Below are positions 1 to 6,322 of a DNA stretch of 8,146 nt, piece by piece. The stretch comes from Planctomycetota bacterium (GTDB lineage Bacteria; Planctomycetota; PUPC01; DSUN01). The first letter of the stretch is position 1, and each line of letters begins with the position of its first letter. The stretch is taken from contig VGYW01000370.1 of the NCBI GenBank assembly GCA_016872875.1, positions 1 through 8,146 on the forward strand, written 5' to 3'. Under the pieces are notes generated by a model, which was given only the letters and a program-made list of their open reading frames with translations, had not been told where the DNA came from and ran no database searches. The position numbers and the translations under genes are program-made.

Positions 1-1
1 G

Positions 2-871
2 CCCCGCGTCTTCCGAGGCGACGACGTGGGGGTGAAGCTCTGCTACCCGAACCCCCTCAACCCCGAGCGCTACGTGGTTGTGTTCGCCGGCCTCTCGCCC
101 GCCGCGCTCGACCAGATAAACAACCGCTTCGGAAACTGGTTCGGCTGGGGGCCTTACGACAACTACGACTGGTTCGACTACGGCGTGTTCGACGCCCGGA
201 CCATCTCGCCCGAGACGTTCCTGTGCGTCGGCTTCTTCGATATGGCCTGGAAGCTCGACGAGCGCTACCAGTTCCTCGGCGACGACGCGGCGCGTGCCGC
301 CACCCAGCCTCAGAAGGTGCCCAGCCTCCACGCCCTGCCCGAGCCCGCGCCCGCCGAGCTCTACCTCAGCGACCTGGTGCCCAGCCTCGTGGACCAGCAC
401 AAGGGCCTCGTCGGCTTCGACCGCTCGCACCAGGGCAACCCCATCACCATCGGCCTTGCCCCTGTGGGCGGCGTGTCCCCCGTGGGCGGCGTGTCCCCAC
501 GCCGCGTGCCGCGGGATGGGGACATCCCGCCCACAATCCCCAAACGCGGCCTGGGCGTGCGGGCGCCATCGAAGATCGAGTACCAGCTCGGCGGCAAGTA
601 CGCCTTCTTCCGCGCCACCGTGGGCATAGATATGGAGGACGACCTCGAGGCCACCCCCGCCCGCGACCGCGGCGAGCGGGTGCAATTCATCGTCAGCGGC
701 GACGGCAAGCGGCTCTACAGCTCCGAATGGCTCAAGTGGAACTCCAAGCCCGTCGCCGTCGAGGTGGACATCAAGGGGGTGAAGACCCTCCGCCTGGAGG
801 CCGATTGCTCCCTCTCCCGCTGGCTCGTGGGCAGTGCCGACTGGGCCGAGGCGCGCGTGAGCGCCCGCTGA
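2..871 (+). CDS. C-terminal part of a putative alpha/beta-hydrolase-type protein with a terminal NPCBM domain (5' partial)
   Basis: The reading frame is open to the left window edge, so the true start lies upstream; in-frame GTG codons near base 26 are internal. The first ~290 bases encode a segment starting GDDVGVKLCYPNPLNPERY, which resembles the C-terminal end of planctomycete prolyl-oligopeptidase/esterase-like proteins. This is from memory, and the catalytic region is outside the window, so the enzymatic role is a guess. From about base 353 an NPCBM domain (novel putative carbohydrate-binding module) is recognisable: the YLSDL opening (362-376), PITIG (443-457), RGLGVRAPS (545-571, usually KGLGVHAPS), a FIVSGDGKRLY strand (686-718) and the closing SADWAEARV. 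This domain is normally found on secreted glycan-active proteins. Between PITIG and RGLGV the family has only a few residues, whereas this copy has about 25 extra, Gly/Pro/Val-rich, encoded by a palindromic repeat. The gene ends TGA at 869-871 and the next gap begins at once. Confidence 0.7.
   Translation, partial: PRVFRGDDVGVKLCYPNPLNPERYVVVFAGLSPAALDQINNRFGNWFGWGPYDNYDWFDYGVFDARTISPETFLCVGFFDMAWKLDERYQFLGDDAARAATQPQKVPSLHALPEPAPAELYLSDLVPSLVDQHKGLVGFDRSHQGNPITIGLAPVGGVSPVGGVSPRRVPRDGDIPPTIPKRGLGVRAPSKIEYQLGGKYAFFRATVGIDMEDDLEATPARDRGERVQFIVSGDGKRLYSSEWLKWNSKPVAVEVDIKGVKTLRLEADCSLSRWLVGSADWAEARVSAR
464..534. repeat. In-frame palindromic repeat insertion inside the NPCBM domain
   Basis: Two tandem 18-base units (464-481 and 482-499) differ only in the last base and encode VGGVSP twice. 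Their 17-base core GTGGGCGGCGTGTCCCC is matched in inverted orientation at 518-534 (15 of 17 positions). The spacer 499-517 is GC-rich. The whole resembles a REP-like hairpin element that landed in the gene without breaking the frame. The family comparison that makes it an insertion is from memory of NPCBM sequences. Confidence 0.7.
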
Positions 872-885
872 GCCTCAGCAGAGCA

Positions 886-1137
886 CCGTCCACAGATTGA
901 CACAGATTCACACAGACAAGACAAGAACCGAGCCGGGATTCAAAGCCACCATCGGCCTGATCTCGCATCCGCGCCCATCTGCGTAATCCGCGGTTCTCCC
1001 CTCTCCGGCGGCCGAGGAGGGGACTCTAACCGCGGATTACGCGGATCGGCGCGGATAGGAGAGGGGCGACAACGAGGCCTCAACCCTCTCTGCCTGTCTT
1101 CTGCCATCTGTGCGAATCTGTGTGAATCTGTGGACGG
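886..1137. repeat. Outer inverted repeat of a nested palindromic element (CACAGATT type)
   Basis: The left arm 886-916 and right arm 1107-1137 are 31-base inverted repeats matching at 29 of 31 positions. Each is made of short iterations of the type CACAGATT / AATCTGTG. They enclose about 190 bases, including a second inverted repeat (967-1056). The gap 872-1230 contains no plausible gene; open frames crossing it are antisense or repeat-derived. Similar CACAGATT strings recur between genes in many environmental bacterial genomes, a recollection not checked here. Confidence 0.8.
967..1056. repeat. Inner inverted repeat (CCGCGTAATCCGCGG type)
   Basis: The arms 967-995 and 1028-1056 are 29-base inverted repeats matching at 27 of 29 positions, with CGTAATCCGCGGTT as the longest shared core. 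The 32-base middle has its own complementary stretches (CCCCTC at 998-1003 against GAGGGG at 1017-1022), so the element could fold into one long hairpin. It sits inside the 886-1137 inverted repeat, giving a nested arrangement. Confidence 0.8.
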
Positions 1138-1195
1138 GAACTCGGGGGGCGCTTCGGCCTGCGGGAGGCCAGGGCTGGGCATCATGAAAACCCGA

Positions 1196-1224
1196 TTGAC
1201 GATGTTGACTTTTCGTGGTAGAAT
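1196..1224 (+). promoter_or_regulatory. Sigma70-type promoter for the ATPase gene, probably leaderless
   Basis: A -35 box TTGACG (1196-1201) and a -10 box TAGAAT (1219-1224) are separated by exactly 17 bases, in a locally AT-richer stretch. The start codon ATG is at 1231-1233, seven bases after the -10 box, which is where transcription itself should begin. No Shine-Dalgarno sequence can fit, so the transcript is predicted to be leaderless. Confidence 0.7.
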
Positions 1225-1230
1225 GATGGC

Positions 1231-2391
1231 ATGATTGCCAGGGCGAGAGAGTTGGCGACGCTGCGCGGGCTGCTGCGCCGGCACCGCGTGGTCGGGATCG
1301 TGGGCGCGCGCCAGGTGGGCAAGACGACCCTGGCGCGCGTGCTGGCGGGGGAGTGGCCCGGCGAGACGACGTTCCTCGACCTTGAGAACCCCGAAGACGA
1401 GGCCCGGCTGGCCGACCCGATGCTGGCGCTCAAGCCGCTGAGGGGCCTGGTGGTGATTGACGAGGTCCAGCGGCTGCCGGCCCTCTTCAGCGTGCTGCGG
1501 GTGCTCGTGGACAGGCCGTCGCGGCCCGCCCGGTTCCTCGTCCTCGGCAGCGCATCGCCGGAGCTGCTCCGGCAGGGCTCGGAGACCCTCGCCGGGCGCA
1601 TCTACTACCACGAGCTTGGGGGCCTGACGCTCGAGGAAGTGGGGGCGACGCAAGGAGAGAGGCTCTGGTTCCGCGGCGGGCTGCCGCGCTCCTTCCTCGC
1701 GCGCTCGCTCCGGGAGAGCCGCGAGTGGCGGCAAGGCTTCATCCGGACCTTCCTCGAGCGCGACCTCCCACAACTGGGCATCTCCATCGGCGCCAGCGCC
1801 ATGCGGCGCTTCTGGACGATGCTCGCGCACTACCACGGGCAGACGTGGAACGCCGCGGAGTTCGCGCGGGCGTTCGGGGTCGCGGACGTGACGGTGCGGC
1901 GGTACCTGGACTGGCTGACGTCGGCGCTCGTGGTGCGTCAGCTCCAGCCGTGGCACGAGAACATCTCGAAGCGCCAGGTCAAGGCCCCGAAGGTGTACAT
2001 CGCCGACAGCGGGCTTCTGCACGGGCTGCTCAACCTGCGGAGTCCGGCGGACCTGGCGGCCCATCCCAAGGTCGGCGCCTCGTGGGAGGGGTTTGTGCTC
2101 GACCAGGTGGCGCGGCGGCTGGGCGCGGACCGCGCCGAGTGCTTCTTCTGGGCGACGCACCAGGGCGCCGAGCTGGACCTCTTGGTGGTGCGTGGCAACG
2201 CCAGGCTGGGCATCGAGGTGAAGCGGACCACCGCCCCCGCCCTGACCCCTTCCATGCGCATCGCGCTGAGGGACCTGCGGCTCGGCCGCCTGGACCTCAT
2301 CCACGCGGGCGAGCAGACGTTCCCGATGGCGGAGCGCGTGAGAGCCGTCGCCTTCTCGCGCCTGCTGGGGAGCCTGGCGCCTCTGCCTTGA
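1231..2391 (+). CDS. AAA-family ATPase with DUF4143 C-terminal domain
   Basis: This 386-residue protein has the usual length and order of the AAA_14/DUF4143 family. The Walker A motif GARQVGKT is at residues 25-32, and Walker B LVVIDE at 73-78 is followed by the family-typical VQRLP. A sensor-like strand FLVLGSAS lies at 102-109. A winged-helix-like stretch (about 205-240, containing FGVADVTVRRYLDWL) leads into DUF4143. The C-terminus has SWEGFVLDQV (about 284-293), then ELD (314-316) and EVK (329-331), the acidic-plus-lysine spacing of a PD-(D/E)XK-like fold. Such proteins are cytoplasmic, common and often horizontally spread; their role is not established. The start is chosen because the promoter places transcription at this ATG. 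The gene stands alone, with a palindromic element upstream and a convergent transporter gene downstream. Family assignment is firm, function unknown. Confidence 0.93.
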   Translation: MIARARELATLRGLLRRHRVVGIVGARQVGKTTLARVLAGEWPGETTFLDLENPEDEARLADPMLALKPLRGLVVIDEVQRLPALFSVLRVLVDRPSRPARFLVLGSASPELLRQGSETLAGRIYYHELGGLTLEEVGATQGERLWFRGGLPRSFLARSLRESREWRQGFIRTFLERDLPQLGISIGASAMRRFWTMLAHYHGQTWNAAEFARAFGVADVTVRRYLDWLTSALVVRQLQPWHENISKRQVKAPKVYIADSGLLHGLLNLRSPADLAAHPKVGASWEGFVLDQVARRLGADRAECFFWATHQGAELDLLVVRGNARLGIEVKRTTAPALTPSMRIALRDLRLGRLDLIHAGEQTFPMAERVRAVAFSRLLGSLAPLP

Positions 2392-2440
2392 CCGCTCGGC
2401 GAGTGGAACCAGTTCCGCCCTGTCAATCCTCTCTCTCACT

Positions 2441-2483
2441 TGGTCATTGAGGATTGGGTGTTGAGTATTGGGCGTTGGACTTC
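2441..2483. repeat. Dispersed TTGG-rich repeat overlapping the end of the CorA-like gene
   Basis: This stretch has the degenerate TTGGG/TTGAG iteration seen again, in opposite orientation, near 8061-8120. The two share an exact 13-base core, CATTGAGGATTGG (2445-2457, and its complement at 8105-8117). On the minus strand it encodes the last 11 residues and the stop codon of the CorA-like protein. Confidence 0.55.
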
Positions 2484-3205
2484 TGGCGTCCCCGCACGGC
2501 CCAGCAGCTCAGGCCAATGCCGAGCAGGATGCCGCAGAGGAGGACGAGCCAGAAGGCCCACGTCGGGCTGCCCTCCAGGCCGCTGGGCAGGTTCATCCCG
2601 AAGATGCCGGCGAGGGCCGTCAGCGGCAGGAAGATGGCCGCCAACAGGTTCAGGCGGTTGGCCACGCTGATGGACTCCATGCTGAGGCGTGCCTCCTCCT
2701 CGGCGCGCATGGCGATGTTGAACTCAAGGGCGTTCTTCGTGTCCTCGTAGAGCAGGTCGAGGGTGCGGTCGAGCTCGTAGGCCGCGTCGCGGGCGTCAAT
2801 GAGGTCGCGGTCTTCGAGCGCGGCCTCGCGGGCGGCCTGGAGGGTGGCCAGGAGGTTCTTCGCCGTGTGGTGCAGGGGGGCCACTTTCTCGAGGATGTCG
2901 AAGTAGTCCCTGGCGCCCGTGGCCTGCTCGTATTCCTGGGTGAGGCGGGCCTCGGCGTCTTCGAACTCCTCGATGTGCTCCATGAGCCTGGCGAGGCCGC
3001 CGCGGGTGCTGGCCTCCCAGGCGCCGTCGGGCTTGCGCCAGAAGAAGACCGGCTCGCGGTCGCGCTCGTCGGCCCCTGGGGCCTTGTGGAGGACGAGGAG
3101 CAGGTGGCCTTGTGCGGCCATGGCGCGCTGCCGGCCGGGCCGCTTCCGGCCGAAGCGCGCCTTCATCTCGTCGGGCAGGTGCTGCCAGAAGTGCGGGAGC
3201 TTCAT
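2444..3205 (-). CDS. CorA-like divalent cation transporter (short form)
   Basis: The 253-residue protein has a soluble, charged, largely helical N-terminal part (about 1-180) and two C-terminal membrane segments (about 187-205 and 216-237). The first ends in GMN (203-205), the CorA signature at the pore mouth, here in the context GIFGMNLPSG. This architecture places it in the inner membrane as an oligomeric Mg2+ or related divalent-cation channel. It is shorter than typical CorA (about 316 residues), mainly in the N-terminal domain. The start at 3205 is preferred because AAGGAGGA (3212-3219) lies six bases upstream; an in-frame ATG eight codons earlier overlaps the -10 box and cannot be used by the predicted transcript. 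The last residues, SNAQYSTPNPQ, differ in composition from the rest and come from a dispersed repeat. It is convergent with the ATPase gene (52-bp gap). CorA-like is well supported; ion specificity is not visible. Confidence 0.85.
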   Translation of the reverse strand: MKLPHFWQHLPDEMKARFGRKRPGRQRAMAAQGHLLLVLHKAPGADERDREPVFFWRKPDGAWEASTRGGLARLMEHIEEFEDAEARLTQEYEQATGARDYFDILEKVAPLHHTAKNLLATLQAAREAALEDRDLIDARDAAYELDRTLDLLYEDTKNALEFNIAMRAEEEARLSMESISVANRLNLLAAIFLPLTALAGIFGMNLPSGLEGSPTWAFWLVLLCGILLGIGLSCWAVRGRQKSNAQYSTPNPQ

Positions 3206-3211
3206 CGCGCG

Positions 3212-3219
3212 TCCTCCTT
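3212..3219 (-). promoter_or_regulatory. Strong ribosome binding site deciding the CorA-like start
   Basis: On the minus strand the sequence AAGGAGGA, a near-perfect Shine-Dalgarno match, ends six bases before the ATG at 3205. It lies downstream of the earlier in-frame ATG at 3229, which argues for the shorter protein. Confidence 0.8.
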
Positions 3220-3227
3220 CCGCCAGC

Positions 3228-3255
3228 ATTATAGGGGCGGCTGGGCGCAGGTCAA
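3228..3255 (-). promoter_or_regulatory. Promoter of the CorA-like gene
   Basis: On the minus strand a -35 box TTGACC (3255-3250) and a consensus -10 box TATAAT (3233-3228) are 16 bases apart. Transcription would start near 3221, just before the Shine-Dalgarno sequence. The promoter fills most of the 59-bp space to the divergent propeller gene; its -35 box touches that gene's putative ribosome binding site. Confidence 0.7.
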
Positions 3256-3264
3256 GGGCGACTT

Positions 3265-5763
3265 ATGAAGGCGCTGTTCGCTTTGTTTCCAGCGGTCCTC
3301 GCCGGCCTTGTGGCGCTCGCAGAGGCGGGCGAGGGGGAGAAGGCGTCGCTGTTCGCCACTGAGCCCAAGGCGGCGAAGGCGGGGCAAGGGTGGGAGGTGT
3401 CATTCGCCCTCGCCGCGCCATCGGACGTGACGGTCCGCGTAGCCGATGCTGCTGGGCGGGTGATTCGCCACCTCGCCTGCGGGATGGTGGGGCTGGAGAG
3501 GGCGGCGAAGCCCTTCGCCCCCAACTCGCTCGCGCAGAAGATCGCCTGGGATGGGAAGGACGATGGCGGGAAGACTGCCGCGGCGGAGGGCTGCCGCTTC
3601 GTCGTCGCCGTGGGCACGCGGGCGAGGTTCGACAAGTTCATCCTCTGGAACCCCGCCGGCTTCGGGGTGCTCGGGGCGCCGAACTGGGCGTTCCCGGGGG
3701 CCATCGCCGTCGGGCCGAAGGGCGAGCTCCACGTCGTCGAGCAATACGGCGTCCACTACTCCACCCTGCGGGTGTTCGACCGCGAGGGGCGGTTCGTGCG
3801 CTGCCTGTGGCCGCTGAGCCTGGACAAGCCGCGGGAGGCCCTGGAGCCGTTCTTTGCGAGCACGATGACCATCTGGCCGGCGGACGTGGCGCCCTGGGGC
3901 GCGACCGACTGGGCGGGCCGCACCGTGCCGCGCTCGGTGAGCCACAGCGCCTTCTACTGGTATGGCGTGCGGACCAACGCGATGGCCGTCGCGCCCGACG
4001 GGCGCGTCATCCTCACCGACGCCCACGTGACCAGCAAGACCAGCCTCCTCACCATCGCCTCCAACGGCCTGCCCGAGAATGTCCAGGGCACGTTTCCGTG
4101 GCTCGACAGGAACTCCTACGCGAAGCACTGGGACCTGGCCGTGGGCCCTGACGGCAGCCTGTATCTCTCCGACAAGGGCTACGGCGTCGTGGCCCATCTT
4201 GATGCGAGAACGCTCAAGCCTATCAGCTCGTTCAGCTATCGCGGGACGCAGCAGCTCGATGCCCCGACCTATCTTCTCGGGGAACCGAGGTTGGAGAAGG
4301 CCGGCGTGTGGGACCCGCTCTGGGCGCTGGCGGTGGACAAGGAGGGGCGCATCTGGCTGGCCAATCCCCGCGAGGGCCGCATCAAGGTCTTCCGCAAGGA
4401 TGGCCTCCTCCTGACGAGCTTCGACCGCATCGCCCTGGCGGCAGGCGAGCGGAAGCTCAACGCTGGCGAGGTCGCCCTCGCCGCCAACCACAAGTCGGGC
4501 GCAGTCTACCTGAACATCCCCGTGGAGAGGGAGCGTCGCCTCGTCAAGCTGGCGTTCGATGAGAGGCCCAAGGTCGTGGCAGAGGCACCCCTGCCCCGCA
4601 ACGCCAAGCGGATTGCGGCGGATGGCGAAGGGGACCTTGTGTGGGCCATCGTGGGCTACGACGTGCTCTTCAGGGTGCGAGACCTCGGGGACAAGCTGGA
4701 GGGCAAAGCCATCGAGGGGCTGGCGAACAAGACCCTCACCTTCCCCCGCCTGATGAGCGTGGGGGGCGACGGCACGCTCTGCCTGGCCGATGCCGCCTCC
4801 AACTACATCCAGACCGATGTCGAAGGCAACGCATTCAAGCGATTCGCCTGGTACGGCGCCGGCGGCCACGGCTACTCAGCGGTTGACCCCGAGGGCAATT
4901 GGTCCGTCGCCGTCACCATCGGTCGCGACAGGCACGAGGTCTGGAAGCTCTCGCCCGAGGGCACACGGCTGAAGCTGGGCGACAAGGAGGCCATCGCCCT
5001 CGAAGGCGTCAAGGAGCCGAAGGGCCTCTGCCTCGCCCCCAACGGCGACATCCTCGTGGCGGTTACCACGACGCTTCCGCCCGAGCGCGAGAAGGCCCTC
5101 GGCGGCATCTTCGGCAGCGTGGACGTAAAGGGGGCAGAGCATAACTACAGCCGGGTGGACGTCTACGCCCCCGACGGCACCCTGAAGAAGAGCGGCCTCG
5201 TGCGGCTCCAGGGCGTGAACGACGTCAAGCTCGCCCGCGACGGCTCCCTCTACGTCATCGAGACCGGCCTGTGCCACGGCGCCCACAAGCGCCGCGCCGC
5301 CAAGCTCGACAACAAGCAGTTCACCCTCTACAACCGCCTCCTCAAGTTCGCCCCCGAGGGCGGCGTCCGCGACGGCGCGGGCCAACTGTGGAGCCATCGC
5401 GGCCTCTCGGGCGTGAGCTCCTACACCTGCGCCGGCGAGTGCCCCGCCGCGCAACTGTGCGTGGACCCCGACGACCGCGTGTGGCTGCCCGACCCCGCGA
5501 TGTACAACGTCGCCGCCCTCGACGCCGCGGGCAACCTGATGTTCCGGGCCGGTGCCTACGGGAACGCCGACTGCCGCGGCGGCGGGGCCGACGCCCTGGT
5601 GCCCGGCACGAGGGTGGTCCGCCACCCCGAGGTTCCCCTCGCGCGCCCCTTCGGCATCGCCGTCTGGAACGACTGGCTCCTCATCGCCGACATGCACTCC
5701 CACCGCGTCCTCCGCTGCGCCCTGGCGCCTGTGGAGCAGCGCGAGGCCGCCCTCGGCCACTGA
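3265..5763 (+). CDS. Secreted protein with FlgD-like Ig domain and NHL/SMP-30-type beta-propeller repeats
   Basis: The 832-residue product begins with a classic signal peptide (MK, hydrophobic core 3-19, probable cleavage after AEA at 19-21), so it is exported. Residues about 45-115 resemble a FlgD-type Ig domain: VSFALAAPSDVTVRV, GRVIRHL, then AWDGKDDGGK and a closing FVVAV strand. The rest is a series of roughly ten or eleven NHL-like blades with the pattern hydrophobic-hydrophobic-V-x-P-D/E-G-x-hydrophobic, for example NAMAVAPDGRVILTD, WDLAVGPDGSLYLSD, LWALAVDKEGRIWLAN, VNDVKLARDGSLYVIE and the final PFGIAVWNDWLLIAD. That is more than one usual six- or seven-blade propeller needs. A cysteine cluster CAGECPAAQLC lies near residue 720. 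No catalytic motif stands out; a binding or lyase/lactonase-like role is possible but unproven. AAGGG (3254-3258) is a weak ribosome binding site. A repeat element starts at the stop codon. Confidence 0.82.
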   Translation: MKALFALFPAVLAGLVALAEAGEGEKASLFATEPKAAKAGQGWEVSFALAAPSDVTVRVADAAGRVIRHLACGMVGLERAAKPFAPNSLAQKIAWDGKDDGGKTAAAEGCRFVVAVGTRARFDKFILWNPAGFGVLGAPNWAFPGAIAVGPKGELHVVEQYGVHYSTLRVFDREGRFVRCLWPLSLDKPREALEPFFASTMTIWPADVAPWGATDWAGRTVPRSVSHSAFYWYGVRTNAMAVAPDGRVILTDAHVTSKTSLLTIASNGLPENVQGTFPWLDRNSYAKHWDLAVGPDGSLYLSDKGYGVVAHLDARTLKPISSFSYRGTQQLDAPTYLLGEPRLEKAGVWDPLWALAVDKEGRIWLANPREGRIKVFRKDGLLLTSFDRIALAAGERKLNAGEVALAANHKSGAVYLNIPVERERRLVKLAFDERPKVVAEAPLPRNAKRIAADGEGDLVWAIVGYDVLFRVRDLGDKLEGKAIEGLANKTLTFPRLMSVGGDGTLCLADAASNYIQTDVEGNAFKRFAWYGAGGHGYSAVDPEGNWSVAVTIGRDRHEVWKLSPEGTRLKLGDKEAIALEGVKEPKGLCLAPNGDILVAVTTTLPPEREKALGGIFGSVDVKGAEHNYSRVDVYAPDGTLKKSGLVRLQGVNDVKLARDGSLYVIETGLCHGAHKRRAAKLDNKQFTLYNRLLKFAPEGGVRDGAGQLWSHRGLSGVSSYTCAGECPAAQLCVDPDDRVWLPDPAMYNVAALDAAGNLMFRAGAYGNADCRGGGADALVPGTRVVRHPEVPLARPFGIAVWNDWLLIADMHSHRVLRCALAPVEQREAALGH

Positions 5764-6053
5764 GTGCAACGCCCCACAGAAAACGGGACAAAACCGCAGT
5801 CCCAAAGGGACAGCAGTGGGTAGCCGGCGGCTTCAGCCGCCGGATGGAGGCGCACACACAGCCCAGTGCCGAAGGCACGGCAGCAGCCCACGGGAGACGG
5901 GCCGGCGCGTGTATCTGCCGTCCCTTCGGGACTTCCCTACTTCTGGCGCGCGAGTCCGGCGGCTGAAGCCGCCGGCTACCCACTGTGCTCCCTCTGGGAG
6001 CAAGAGAGCGAGCTGCCCGCGATTCTGTCCCCTTATCTGTGGGGCGTTGTACT
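5763..6053. repeat. 291-bp inverted-repeat element built of small hairpins (MITE-like)
   Basis: The outer ends are inverted copies: CAACGCCCCACAGA at 5767-5780 is repeated exactly on the other strand at 6036-6049, within a slightly longer imperfect match. Inside, the 31-base arms 5814-5844 and 5955-5985 are perfectly inverted. Small hairpins fill the element: GTCCC-AAA-GGGAC (5799-5811), a 9-bp stem at 5824-5843, GTGCC-GAA-GGCAC (5866-5878), GTCCC-TTC-GGGAC (5920-5932), the mirror 9-bp stem at 5956-5975, and GCTCCC-TCT-GGGAGC (5987-6001). It starts at the last base of the upstream stop codon. No transposase is encoded. It could also act as a transcription terminator for the propeller gene, although no T-run follows. 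Confidence 0.8.
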
Positions 6054-6245
6054 GAGAGAGCCCTGAGAGGCCGCTACGGCCCGCCAATCCCCACAGAGCG
6101 CACAAACAACGAGGGCCACTTGGCAAGAGGCCCCCGCCTTGTCCAATACGCGCGTGGCATCTTGCCGGTTCATGGGTGTCGCCGCAGGGAAACGAGAGGC
6201 GGATGACCACCGACACACAAGTGCTCGGGCCAACCCGCGCGCCGC
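6054..6245. other. Spacer without recognisable gene
   Basis: Between the hairpin element and the reductase promoter there is no reading frame with a credible start, ribosome binding site or recognisable product on either strand. A short inverted pair GGGCC / GGCCC flanks bases around 6115-6135 and is too small to interpret. Confidence 0.5.
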
Positions 6246-6274
6246 TTGCCTTGCGCCGGGCCGCCATGTAGAAT
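6246..6274 (+). promoter_or_regulatory. Putative promoter of the aldo/keto reductase gene
   Basis: TTGCCT (6246-6251) and TAGAAT (6269-6274) are 17 bases apart. The -10 hexamer is identical to that of the ATPase promoter at 1219-1224. Transcription would start near 6281, leaving a leader of about 42 bases before the ATG at 6323. The GTG at 6275 that opens the longer frame lies directly after the -10 box and is therefore unlikely to be used. Confidence 0.5.
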
Positions 6275-6322
6275 GTGCGGAACGCCGGTTGGCGGGAAGC
6301 GGCGGCGCCTGAGGAGCAGCTA

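Noticed and set aside
1205..1224. A second TTGACT (1205-1210) as the -35 box of the ATPase promoter
   Set aside because: It is only eight bases from the -10 box; TTGACG at 1196 has the correct 17-base spacing.
940..2439. Long minus-strand open frame opposite the ATPase gene
   Set aside because: It is antisense to a clear AAA/DUF4143 gene, is rich in Arg/Pro/His as expected from reading GC-rich sequence backwards, and has no recognisable domain.
1231..3205. ATPase plus CorA-like gene as a two-gene defence or toxin-antitoxin system
   Set aside because: The genes are convergent with separate promoters, and both belong to common stand-alone families; nothing in the sequence links them.
3400..4869. 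Long minus-strand open frame within the propeller gene
   Set aside because: The plus strand has signal peptide and repeated blade motifs; the minus frame is compositional shadow.
6275..6322. GTG at 6275 as the start of the reductase
   Set aside because: It directly follows a likely -10 box and has no ribosome binding site; the ATG at 6323 has GAGGAG at good spacing and begins at the conserved barrel strand.
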